This document shows, piece after piece, positions 8,994 through 16,505 of a stretch of 64,000 nt of DNA. A program made the position numbers and the translations under genes. The stretch is from Geodermatophilus nigrescens (lineage in GTDB: Bacteria > Actinomycetota > Actinomycetes > Mycobacteriales > Geodermatophilaceae), in NCBI RefSeq assembly GCF_900129495.1, contig NZ_FQVX01000002.1, positions 1,178,001-1,242,000 on the forward strand, written 5' to 3'. The notes below the pieces were generated by a model that made no database searches, had not been told where the DNA came from, and was given only the letters and a program-made list of their open reading frames with translations. Each line of letters begins with the position of its first letter. Position 1 is the first letter of the stretch.

Positions 8994-9916
8994 CGCCCGG
9001 CCCGCTCGAGATCGGTCACCCGGGCGGCCGCCGCGTCGCGCTCCGCGGCCGCCCGCTCCGCCGCCCGCCCGGCCGCGTCGGCCCGGCGCCGGGCGGTCCC
9101 CGCCTCGCCGTCGGCTTCGGCGGCCTCCTCGCGCACCCGCGCGAGCTCGGCGGCCAGCTCCTCGACCCGTGCCGCGAGTTCCGCCGCCCGGCGCTCCGCC
9201 CGCCCGGCCCGCTCCCGGGCGGTGCGGGCGCCCCGCGCCGCCTCCTCGGCCAGGTCCGCGGCCGCCTCCGCGTCCTCCCGCGCCTCGGCCAGCTCCCGCT
9301 GCCGCCGCTCCTCGGCCGCCCGCCGCCGCTCCTCCTCGGCCCGGCGGCGCTCCTCGGCCGCCGGGTCCGGAGCCGGCCGGGCAGGCCGCTCGGGGACGGG
9401 CCGGGCCGGCCGCGGGGGCGGCACCACCCGCAGGTCGGGCCGCACGCCGAGCCCGCCGGACACCGACAGCGGGCCGGTGAGCCGCCCCGCCAGCAGCGCC
9501 TCGCCGGCGTCGGGGTCGGCCAGCGCCGCGCGCAGCGTCTGCTCCACCTGGTCGGCGACGGCGTCGCTGAGCGGGAGGCCGAGCCGCGCGGCCACGACCC
9601 GCGCCTGGCGGGTGAGCGCGGCGAGCAGCCGGGAGCGCTGGGTGCCGAGCGCCCGCAGCTGGTCGCCGGCCAGGCTCTCCTGCGCCTCCCGCAGCAGGTC
9701 ACCGAGCTCCACCAGGCCGGCGATCTCGTCGGGCTGCTCGCGCACCAGCGCGTTGCACGCCCACGCCGCCGTCGACGGCTTGCCGAGGGCGGCGACCTCC
9801 GTCGCCAGCGCCCTGTCCCCCGCCGCGCGGGCCCGGCGGGCGGCCTCGGTGCGGGCGGCCACGAAGTCGCCGGGCAGCAGCCCGTAGAGCTCGTCGGCGA
9901 CCTCCTCGAGGTCCAC
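8990..9916 (-). CDS. conserved actinobacterial protein with long C-terminal coiled coil
   Basis: 308 residues. The first 170 are helical and contain ALGKPSTAAWACNALVREQPDE, a pattern I associate with conserved hypothetical proteins of Actinobacteria without a known role. After a Pro/Arg-rich linker (about 180-210), the last 100 residues are a highly charged Ala/Glu/Arg coiled coil, probably a dimer or scaffold segment. GTG at 9916 is chosen because a GGGAGGGGG stretch lies seven bases upstream and the conserved part starts there. It converges on the DinB gene. Confidence 0.7.
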   Translation of the reverse strand: MDLEEVADELYGLLPGDFVAARTEAARRARAAGDRALATEVAALGKPSTAAWACNALVREQPDEIAGLVELGDLLREAQESLAGDQLRALGTQRSRLLAALTRQARVVAARLGLPLSDAVADQVEQTLRAALADPDAGEALLAGRLTGPLSVSGGLGVRPDLRVVPPPRPARPVPERPARPAPDPAAEERRRAEEERRRAAEERRQRELAEAREDAEAAADLAEEAARGARTARERAGRAERRAAELAARVEELAAELARVREEAAEADGEAGTARRRADAAGRAAERAAAERDAAAARVTDLERAGR

Positions 9917-10049
9917 GTCGCCCCCTCCCGGCCCGTGCGGTCGCCGCCGACCCTGCCACGGGAAGACGCGACCGGCCGCGGGACGTTGCCGCCCGCGTCG
10001 CGCCGGTGGTCGACTCCCGGGCGGCGGAGAACGAGGAGGAGGGGGCGGG

Positions 10050-10307
10050 ATGACGACCTGCGGGCACCTGGACCAGATCCGGGACGTGACGCCGGACTCG
10101 ACGGAGGGGTGCGGCGACTGCCTGGCCATCGGCAGCCGGTGGGTGCACCTGCGGATGTGCCTGTCGTGCGGGCACGTGGCCTGCTGCGACTCCTCGCCGA
10201 ACCGGCACGCCACCGCGCACGCCGGGACCTCCGGCCACCCGATCATCCGGTCGGTGGAGCCGGGTGAGTCCTGGCGCTGGTGCTATCCCGACGCGGCGCT
10301 CGTCTGA
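10050..10307 (+). CDS. stand-alone UBP-type zinc-finger protein
   Basis: 85 residues. The spacing of Cys4, His6, Cys21, Cys24, Cys37, Cys40, His42, Cys44, Cys45, His53, His57 and His63 matches the UBP (ubiquitin-carboxyl-terminal-hydrolase) zinc finger, including the MCLSCGHVACC core. In eukaryotes this fold binds the free C-terminus of ubiquitin; bacteria lack ubiquitin, and the bacterial version is often linked to Na+/H+ antiporters. Here its TGA overlaps the antiporter ATG by one base (TGATG), so the two are translationally coupled. A regulatory subunit of the antiporter is a reasonable inference. Confidence 0.85.
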   Translation: MTTCGHLDQIRDVTPDSTEGCGDCLAIGSRWVHLRMCLSCGHVACCDSSPNRHATAHAGTSGHPIIRSVEPGESWRWCYPDAALV

Positions 10308-11878
10308 TGGAGCTCCCGCTCGTCGCGCTGCTGGCCGGCTCCTTCGCGGTCACCGTGCTCGCCCGGCGGACCGGCGTCTCGGCGCCGCTGCTGCTGGTCG
10401 TCGTCGGCCTGGCGCTGTCGTTCGTGCCCGGGGTCCCCGACTACGCGCTGGACCCCGAGCTGATCCTCACGCTGGTGCTGCCGCCACTGCTGTACTCGGC
10501 GGCGCTGGACAGCTCCTACCTGCGGCTGCGCGCCAACCTGCGCCCGATCGGCCTGCTCGCGCTGGGCGCCGTCCTGCTGACCACGGTCGCGGTCGGGCTC
10601 GCGGCGTGGTGGCTGGTGCCCGGGCTGCCGCTGGCCTCGGCGCTGGTGCTCGGCGCCGTCGTCGCCCCGCCCGACGCCGTCGCGGCCACCGCCGTCGGCC
10701 GGCGCCTGGGCCTGCCGCGGCGGGTGATGACGATCCTCGGCGGCGAGAGCCTGGTGAACGACGCGACCGCGCTGACCGCCTACCGGGTGGCGGTCGCGGT
10801 GGCCGCCGGCGCCGGGTACGGCATCGCGCAGGGCCTCGGCGTGTTCGTGCTGGCCGCCGCGGGCGGCGCCGCGATCGGCTGGGCGCTGGGCTGGCTGGTC
10901 GACCGGATCCGGCGGCTGCTGCACGACGGCGTGCTCGAGTCCGCGATGGGCCTGCTCGTGCCCTTCGTCGGCTTCGTCGTCGCCGAGGAGGTGCACGCCT
11001 CCGGGGTGCTGGCCGTCGTGCTGGCCGGCCTCTACCTGGGGCACCGCTCCCCGGCGGCCGACCCGGTCGCCCGGCTGCAGGACCGCGCCGTCTGGCAGGC
11101 CGCCGACACCGTCCTCGAGGCCACGGTGTTCGCCCTCATCGGCCTGCAGCTGCGCGCGGTGGTGGAGGGCGTCGGGCCGTCGGTGTGGGGCATGACCGCC
11201 GTCGGGCTGGTGCTGGTGCTCGTCGCCCTGGTCGCGCGGGTGGCGTTCGTCTTCCCGACGACCTACCTGCGGCCGCTGGCCCGCCGCCGGGCCGACTGGG
11301 AGTCGCCGTCGTGGCGGCACCTGGCAGTGGTGTCGTGGGCCGGGATGCGCGGCGTGGTCTCGCTCGCCGCCGCGGCCGGCATCCCGCTGACCACGCTGGA
11401 CGGCGACCCCTTCCCCGGCCGCGCGGAGGTCGTCTACCTGGCGTTCGTCGTCACCGTCGGCACGCTGCTGCTGCACGGGCTGACGCTGCCCGCCCTCATC
11501 CGCCGGCTCGGTGTGCGCGGCACGGAGAGCTCCGCCGACGCGCTGGCCGAGGCCCAGGCGCAGACCGACGCCGGGACGGCCGCCGTCGCCCGGCTCGAGG
11601 CGCTCGACGACGGCGACCCGCTGCACGCGCAGACCGTCACCGAGCTGCGCTCGCGCATCGAGGCGCGCACCAACGCCGCGTGGGAGCGGCTCGGCGGGCC
11701 GATCGCGGGCGGCGGGGAGACGCCGAGCGCGGTGTACCGGCGGCTGCGCCGGGCGATGCTCGAGGCCGAGCGGGAGGTGTTCGTGCGCTACCGCGACCAG
11801 CGCCGCATCGACGACGAGGTGTTCCGCCGGGTGCAGCACGAGATGGACCTGGAGGAGGTCACGCTGCTGCGCGAGTGA
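10307..11878 (+). CDS. CPA1-family Na+/H+ (cation/proton) antiporter
   Basis: 523 residues with about 12 transmembrane segments over residues 1-390 and a charged cytoplasmic tail over the last 130. The ion-binding region APPDAVAATAV and the GESLVNDATAL motif are those of NhaP/CPA1 exchangers, which expel Na+ (or K+) in exchange for protons. The tail has no zinc finger of its own; a UBP finger is encoded by the overlapping gene just upstream. A phosphatase-fold gene follows 114 bases downstream. Likely roles are pH and salt homeostasis. Confidence 0.92.
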   Translation: MELPLVALLAGSFAVTVLARRTGVSAPLLLVVVGLALSFVPGVPDYALDPELILTLVLPPLLYSAALDSSYLRLRANLRPIGLLALGAVLLTTVAVGLAAWWLVPGLPLASALVLGAVVAPPDAVAATAVGRRLGLPRRVMTILGGESLVNDATALTAYRVAVAVAAGAGYGIAQGLGVFVLAAAGGAAIGWALGWLVDRIRRLLHDGVLESAMGLLVPFVGFVVAEEVHASGVLAVVLAGLYLGHRSPAADPVARLQDRAVWQAADTVLEATVFALIGLQLRAVVEGVGPSVWGMTAVGLVLVLVALVARVAFVFPTTYLRPLARRRADWESPSWRHLAVVSWAGMRGVVSLAAAAGIPLTTLDGDPFPGRAEVVYLAFVVTVGTLLLHGLTLPALIRRLGVRGTESSADALAEAQAQTDAGTAAVARLEALDDGDPLHAQTVTELRSRIEARTNAAWERLGGPIAGGGETPSAVYRRLRRAMLEAEREVFVRYRDQRRIDDEVFRRVQHEMDLEEVTLLRE

Positions 11879-11992
11879 TGCGCCCGCGGGCCGGGGGTGG
11901 CACGGTGGGCCCGGAGGACGGCGCCGTCCCCGCCCGGACGACGTCCCGACGCGACCGGCCTCAGCCGGCGCACGACCCGCACCGGAGTGCCC

Positions 11993-12427
11993 GTGGTCCC
12001 CTCCCCCGCTCCCCAGCGCAGCGCCCCCGACCCGGCCGTCGGCCCGCCGACGGTGCTGTTCGTCGCCGCCTCCGACGCGGCCGTCTCGCCGATGGCCGCC
12101 GCGCTGCTCGCCCGGCGCGCGTCCGGCCGGGTGCGGGCGCTGTCGGCCGGCTCCGCCCCGGCGGCGCGGGTCGACCCGGCCGCCGTGGCGGCGATGGCGG
12201 AGGTCGGCGTCGACCTCGCCGCCCGGCTGCCCCGGCCGCTGACCGCCGACGCGGTGCACGTCTCCGCCGTCGTCGTGCGGCTCGGCGCCGTCCGCGGCTG
12301 CCCGGTGCTGCCGGGCACCCGCTACCTCGACTGGCCGGTCGAGGAACCGGCCGGCGGGGACGCCCGCCCGGTGCGTGACGAGCTCGACCGCCGCGTGCGC
12401 GGGCTGCTGGACGAGCTGGTGGCCTGA
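11993..12427 (+). CDS. low-molecular-weight phosphatase/arsenate-reductase-fold protein lacking catalytic residues
   Basis: 144 residues from the GTG at 11993, which has GGAG at 11983-11986. The body aligns with ArsC/LMW-PTP proteins: a VLFV strand, the P-loop position, a MAAALLA helix, SAGSAP, the VAAMAEVGVDL helix, and a C-terminal PVLPGTRYLDWPVEEPAG block. However, the CX5R loop reads AASDAAVS: the catalytic Cys is Ala25 and the phosphate-binding Arg is Val31. The protein should therefore be unable to perform phosphatase or arsenate-reductase chemistry. It lies downstream of the antiporter gene. A binding or sensing role is speculation. Confidence 0.78.
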   Translation: MVPSPAPQRSAPDPAVGPPTVLFVAASDAAVSPMAAALLARRASGRVRALSAGSAPAARVDPAAVAAMAEVGVDLAARLPRPLTADAVHVSAVVVRLGAVRGCPVLPGTRYLDWPVEEPAGGDARPVRDELDRRVRGLLDELVA

Positions 12428-12461
12428 GGCGCGAGCGCCCCGACCGGCGGCACCCGGGCCG

Positions 12462-12860
12462 CTAGCGCCCGAGCGCGGCCACCCGCTCCGCGCGGGCGGC
12501 GCGCAGCAGGGCCGGCAGCCGCGGGTCGGCCAGCACGGCGGCGTCCCGGACGGCGAGCTTGCGGAAGCTCTTCCCGGTGCCCTCGAGCAGCCCGCCGTCG
12601 GCGCCCGCCCCCGCCAGCGCCGCCCCGCGGTTGAAGCCCAGGTTGAGGTGCCGGTCGTACACGTCGAGGTAGGCGTAGTGCTCGGTGTTCTTCCGCGGCC
12701 CGACGCCGTAGCCGACCGTGCGCTGGTGCGGCCAGACCACCCGCACGACGGCGGGGTCGGCCTCGCGCACCAGCGCGTCGGCGGCGCGGACGAGGTCGGC
12801 GGTCGCCGGGGCGAGGCCGGCGAGCAGCAGGTCCCACGGGTCGTCGTCCATCCGGGCCAT
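12462..12860 (-). CDS. DUF1801-like (YdhG/YdeI-type) small protein
   Basis: 132 residues (129 if the in-frame ATG at 12851 is used). VVRVVWPHQRTVGYGVGP, the HYAYLDVYDRHLNLGFNRG segment and GTGKSFRKLAVRD near the end match the DUF1801 fold, a small domain related to iron-chaperone-like YdhG proteins. Function unknown. A weak GGCAGG precedes the first ATG. It converges with the antiporter-phosphatase run, with only 34 bases between, and is divergent from the small membrane protein at 12912. Confidence 0.75.
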   Translation of the reverse strand: MARMDDDPWDLLLAGLAPATADLVRAADALVREADPAVVRVVWPHQRTVGYGVGPRKNTEHYAYLDVYDRHLNLGFNRGAALAGAGADGGLLEGTGKSFRKLAVRDAAVLADPRLPALLRAARAERVAALGR

Positions 12861-12911
12861 CCTGCCGCGCGCCGGGCCTAGGCTGGCCGCACCGACCCCG
12901 GAGGTGACCCT

Positions 12912-13067
12912 GTGTGGCTCAAGCTGCTCGGCCTGCTGCTCGTCGTCTGGCTCGTCGTCACCGTGGTCGGCTGGGTCGTCGAGGGGCTGTTCTGGCTGGC
13001 CGTCGTCGGCCTGCTGCTGGTCCTCGTGACCGGGGCGTTCGGCGTGCGGGAGCGCACCCGCCGCTAG
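12912..13067 (+). CDS. 51-residue hydrophobic membrane protein
   Basis: Two nearly continuous hydrophobic segments (residues 2-22 and 24-42) are followed by the basic tail VRERTRR. GGAGGTGA at 12900-12907 and GTG at 12912 make an excellent start. It resembles the short hydrophobic proteins of about 50 residues found across Actinobacteria, which have no known role. The last codons and the TAG stop lie inside a strong hairpin: the 5' arm encodes the basic tail and the stop falls in the loop. Confidence 0.75.
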   Translation: MWLKLLGLLLVVWLVVTVVGWVVEGLFWLAVVGLLLVLVTGAFGVRERTRR

Positions 13068-13083
13068 ACGGGTGCGCTCCCGC
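13046..13083. terminator. strong bidirectional terminator hairpin overlapping the small ORF stop
   Basis: A perfect 15-base stem (13046-13060 with 13069-13083) has an 8-base loop that contains the TAG stop of the small membrane protein. It lies between that gene and the convergent MFS gene, whose stop is 9 bases further, and can end transcription from both sides. Confidence 0.85.
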
Positions 13084-13091
13084 GCCGGGCG

Positions 13092-14339
13092 TCAGTGCGC
13101 GGCGGCCACCGCGGCCGGCCGGCTGACCCGGACCCCGACGGCGGCCACGAGGCTCACCGCGCCGAGGACGGCCAGCGCGGTGCCGAGCCCGCCGAGCGCG
13201 CCGGTGAGGGCGAGCACCACCAGCGGGCAGAAGAACTGCCCGATGAAGAAGGCCGACGTCCAGACGCCGGTACCGCGGCCGCGCTGCTCGAAGCTCAGCG
13301 AGCCGAGCGCCCAGGTGAGCAGCGACGGCAGGATCAGGCCGTTGCCGAGCCCGGTGACGACGGCGAACGCGATCACCGCGGGCACCGCCGAGGACAGGCC
13401 GAGCCCGACGATGCCGACGCCGGAGAGGGCGAAGGCGAGCGGCACGAGGACCGCCGGGCCGCGCTTGGCCAGCCGGCCGAAGAGGATGCCGCCGGCCGCG
13501 GTGCCGAGCGACGCGACCGCGCTGGCCGCGCCGATGACCGCCGTGGACTCCACGCCGATGTCGTCGAGCTTGAAGGACAGCTGGACGATCAGGACGTAGA
13601 AGACCAGGCCGCCGACCAGGGACACGCCGATCGGCGCGGCGAGCCGGCGCCAGGGCAGGGCCGGCAGCTTCTCGGCGCGCGCCGCCGCCTGCGCCTGCGG
13701 GGCCGGCTGCCAGATCAGCTTCGCCGCAGCGAGCGCGAGCGGCAGGCTGAGCGCGTACAGCCAGAAGGGCGTCCGCCAGTCGCCGGCGCCCAGCGCGCCG
13801 CCGACCGCGAAGAAGACGGTCGCCGCGACGGTGGTGAACACGACCTGGAGGCCGAAGTACCGCTCCCGCTGCGAGCCGTGGAAGTAGTCGGCCAGCAGCG
13901 TCGTGCAGCAGGTCATGATCGCGGCCTCGGTGAGGCCGAGGAGCACGCGGCTGGCGACGATGAGCTGCAGGGACGGCAGCCACAGCGGTGCGGTCCCGAC
14001 GACGGCGTAGGCCACGAGCGCGCCGACGAGCAGCCGCTTGCGGCCCACCCGGTCGACGATGCGGCCGGCCACCATCGCGGTGAGGCCGATGACCAGCGCC
14101 GGCGCGGTGAGCACGACCGGCGCCAGCGCCTCGACGCCGGGGGTGCCGGCGAAGGCGTCCTGGATGCGCGGCAGGACGGGCGCCAGCAACACCGCGCCGA
14201 GCACAGCGAGGCAGCTGGACAGCAGCAGCACCAGCGCCTGCGGGCGCCCGGCGGGGCGACCCGTGGTGGGGTCGACGGCGACCTCGCCGGCCAGCGGCTC
14301 CTCCGCCGACCGCTCAGGGACCAGGACGTTCTCCGACAC
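13092..14339 (-). CDS. MFS transporter
   Basis: 415 residues with about 12 transmembrane segments and the MFS loop motif GRIVDRVGRKRLL after the second segment, plus the ALSGVG and GLGNGLILP helices in the second half. GTG at 14339 was preferred because GGAG lies six bases upstream; an ATG four codons further out would place this site inside the coding region. The gene lies downstream of the LysR gene on the same strand and next to the catabolic operon, so it probably imports that pathway's substrate. The leader can form a hairpin covering the ribosome site. Confidence 0.85.
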   Translation of the reverse strand: MSENVLVPERSAEEPLAGEVAVDPTTGRPAGRPQALVLLLSSCLAVLGAVLLAPVLPRIQDAFAGTPGVEALAPVVLTAPALVIGLTAMVAGRIVDRVGRKRLLVGALVAYAVVGTAPLWLPSLQLIVASRVLLGLTEAAIMTCCTTLLADYFHGSQRERYFGLQVVFTTVAATVFFAVGGALGAGDWRTPFWLYALSLPLALAAAKLIWQPAPQAQAAARAEKLPALPWRRLAAPIGVSLVGGLVFYVLIVQLSFKLDDIGVESTAVIGAASAVASLGTAAGGILFGRLAKRGPAVLVPLAFALSGVGIVGLGLSSAVPAVIAFAVVTGLGNGLILPSLLTWALGSLSFEQRGRGTGVWTSAFFIGQFFCPLVVLALTGALGGLGTALAVLGAVSLVAAVGVRVSRPAAVAAAH

Positions 14340-14346
14340 GGGCGTC

Positions 14347-14395
14347 TCCATCGACGGGCGCGCCGGTCCCGGTGACCGGCATCACTGGCGATGGA
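14347..14395 (-). promoter_or_regulatory. possible RBS-sequestering leader hairpin of the MFS gene
   Basis: In the transcript, UCCAUCG (14395-14389) can pair with CGAUGGA (14353-14347), whose GGA belongs to the Shine-Dalgarno sequence of the MFS start at 14339. Between the arms an inner 7-base stem (14362-14368 with 14374-14380) makes the structure compact. Folding would hide the ribosome site. The pairing is seen in the sequence; regulation is inferred. Confidence 0.4.
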
Positions 14396-14424
14396 GTGTC
14401 AGGACGGCGGACGCCGAGCGGAAA

Positions 14425-15420
14425 TCACTTGTCGTTACGGTCCCCATCGACCGGGTGGATACCCGCCGACTGCTCCCCGACCGCCAGCCGGGCCGCGCGC
14501 GAGACCAGGTCGCGGAGGTAGGCGTGCTCCGGGTCGTCGTCGAACACCGGGTGCCACCACATCGCCTCGATGAGCGGGCCGGCGTCGAAGGGGCACGGCA
14601 GCGCCCGGATGCCGGTGTTGAGCGGCAGCAGGTCGACGAGCCGGCGCTGCAGCAGCGCGATCCGGTCGCTGCCCGACACCAGCGCGGGGACGGTCAGGAA
14701 GCTCTCGGTGACCACCTGCACCTGCGGCTCGATCCCGAGCATGCGCATCTGCCGCGCGGCCGGGGTCGACGCCGTCGGCCCGTGGTAGGTGGCCACCCAC
14801 GGGAGGGTCTCGAGGTCGCCGACGGTCAGGCCCGCGTCCACCACCGGGTTGTCGGCGGCCACCACGCACACCCACTCGTCGCGGTACAGGTCCCGGCGGG
14901 AGAGGTCGGTGAGGAAGCCCGGCGGCAGGAAGAGGAGGTCGGCGGTCAGCAGCGCCTGCTCCGCCCGGTCCACGATCGCCGGCGAGTGCGCGCTCAGCCG
15001 CAGCCGGGTGTGCGGCGCCTCCTCGGCCAGCAGCCCCGCGACGGTGTCCCCGAGCACCGCGACGACGTAGTCGCTGACGAGCAGGGTGAACTCGCGCGTC
15101 GAGGACGCCGGGTCGAAGCCGGGCTGGGCGGTGAACACCCGCTCCACCCCCGACAGGGCGATCCGGGCGAGCTCCCGGAGCTGGACGGCGAGCGGCGTCA
15201 GGCGGTACTCGTTGCCGACCCGGGAGAGCAGCTCGTCGCCGAAGTGCCGGCGGAGGCGGGCCAGCGACGCCGACAGCGCCGGCTGGCTCAGCCCCATCTG
15301 CGCCGCCGCCCGCGTGACGCTGCGCTGCTGGAGCAGGGCGTCGAGGGACACGAGCAGGTTGAGGTCCAGGCTCGCGAGGTTCACGGAGCGCACCGTATCG
15401 ACGCCGCTGATGCCCGTCAT
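14425..15420 (-). CDS. LysR-type transcriptional regulator
   Basis: 331 residues. The winged helix (SVTRAAAQMGLSQPALSASLARLRRHFGD, about 33-62) and the two-lobed effector domain are typical of LysR regulators, most like the NodD/NahR-type group in length. ATG 15420 has no close ribosome site; GTG at 15384 is an equally plausible start because conserved homology begins there (NLASLDLNLLVSLDALL). It is divergent from the catabolic operon, with 49 bases between the ATG codons, and upstream of the MFS gene. It is expected to activate the operon with a pathway compound as inducer. Confidence 0.9.
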   Translation of the reverse strand: MTGISGVDTVRSVNLASLDLNLLVSLDALLQQRSVTRAAAQMGLSQPALSASLARLRRHFGDELLSRVGNEYRLTPLAVQLRELARIALSGVERVFTAQPGFDPASSTREFTLLVSDYVVAVLGDTVAGLLAEEAPHTRLRLSAHSPAIVDRAEQALLTADLLFLPPGFLTDLSRRDLYRDEWVCVVAADNPVVDAGLTVGDLETLPWVATYHGPTASTPAARQMRMLGIEPQVQVVTESFLTVPALVSGSDRIALLQRRLVDLLPLNTGIRALPCPFDAGPLIEAMWWHPVFDDDPEHAYLRDLVSRAARLAVGEQSAGIHPVDGDRNDK

Positions 15421-15427
15421 CAGGCAT
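15410..15427. promoter_or_regulatory. inverted repeat, candidate LysR binding site
   Basis: ATGCC (15410-15414) and GGCAT (15423-15427) are inverted with eight bases between, and the upstream LysR ATG lies in the centre. A second palindrome, TGGGCTGGCCCA at 15447-15458, is closer to the cyclase gene. Both lie in the short divergent region, where a LysR regulator would bind. If the first is an operator, the GTG at 15384 is the more likely LysR start. Confidence 0.4.
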
Positions 15428-15469
15428 TCGGTCTTCCCTCACTCCTGTGGGCTGGCCCACTGTCGGGAC

Positions 15470-16495
15470 ATGCACCACGGCCCTGACCACCACGGCCCCG
15501 ACCACCTCGACCGCACGGACCCCGAGGGCGCCATCGCCGCCGCCGCGAAGCGCTGCTCCAACTGGGGCCGGTGGGGCGCCGACGACGTGCTCGGCACGCT
15601 GAACTTCCTCGACGAGGCGAAGCGGCGCGAGGGCGCGGCGCTGGTCCGCCGGGGGGCGAGCTTCTCGCTGTCGCAGTCCTTCGACACCGACGGCCCGCAG
15701 AAGGGCTGGCGCCGGCGGACCAACCCCGTGCACACGATGACCGACACGGGCACCGACGCCGAGCGGGGCGTGCAGGGCTTCCCGCACGGTATCGGCGGCG
15801 CCGATGACGTCATCGCGATGCCCCTGCAGTGCTCGACGCAGTGGGACGGCCTCGGGCACATCTTCGACCACGGCATGGCCTGGAACGGGCGCCGCGCGGG
15901 CGACGTGGTGACCAGCCTCGGCGACTCGGTGACCGGCATCGAGACCGTCGCCGACCTGATCGCCGGCCGCGGGGTGCTGCTCGACGTCGGCCGCGCCATC
16001 GGTCACACGCTCGGCACCGACGGGGAGCTCCCCGACGGCTTCGCGATCACGACCGAGCACCTCGAGGCGACGATCGCCGCCCAGGGCGCGTCCGCGGCCG
16101 TCGGCCGGGGCGACCTGCTCCTCGTGCGCACCGGGCGGCTCACCCGCGCCCGGCGCGACATCGCCGAGGGCCGCGGCTGGGGCGACTACGCCGGCGGCGC
16201 CGCCCCCGGCCTGTCGTTCACCACCGCCGACTGGCTGCACGCCACCGAGGTCGCCGGCGTCGCCACCGACACCTGGGGCTTCGAGGTCCGGCCCAACGAG
16301 TTCGACGTCGCCTTCCAGCCGCTGCACCAGGTCGCGATCCCCAACATGGGCCTGTTCATCGGCGAGATGTGGGACCTCGACGCCCTCGCCGCCGACTGCG
16401 CGCGGGACGGGCAGTGGGACTTCTGGCTCACCGCGGCCCCGCTCCGCGTGACCGGCGCCGTCGGCGCCCCCGTCAACCCGATCGCCGTCAAGTAG
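15470..16495 (+). CDS. cyclase-family (kynurenine-formamidase-like) metal hydrolase
   Basis: 341 residues of the cyclase superfamily (PF04199), the group that includes kynurenine formamidase and isatin hydrolase. The metal-site region is the variant CSTQWDGLGHIFDHG rather than HxGTHxDxPxH, as seen in the long single-domain members of the family. Its N-terminus is His/Asp-rich (MHHGPDHHGPDH). It is the first gene of the seven-gene catabolic operon, and the FAD monooxygenase follows 10 bases after it. Hydrolysis of an amide or lactone ring is the likely chemistry; the substrate is unknown. Confidence 0.85.
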   Translation: MHHGPDHHGPDHLDRTDPEGAIAAAAKRCSNWGRWGADDVLGTLNFLDEAKRREGAALVRRGASFSLSQSFDTDGPQKGWRRRTNPVHTMTDTGTDAERGVQGFPHGIGGADDVIAMPLQCSTQWDGLGHIFDHGMAWNGRRAGDVVTSLGDSVTGIETVADLIAGRGVLLDVGRAIGHTLGTDGELPDGFAITTEHLEATIAAQGASAAVGRGDLLLVRTGRLTRARRDIAEGRGWGDYAGGAAPGLSFTTADWLHATEVAGVATDTWGFEVRPNEFDVAFQPLHQVAIPNMGLFIGEMWDLDALAADCARDGQWDFWLTAAPLRVTGAVGAPVNPIAVK

Positions 16496-16505
16496 GAGGA
16501 CCGAC

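Noticed and set aside
10307-11878. Resistance determinant or mobile island
   Set aside because: No transposase, integrase, attachment-site repeats or base-composition change were seen around the accessory genes; the erythromycin-esterase-like gene at 488-1783 was likewise not called a resistance gene.
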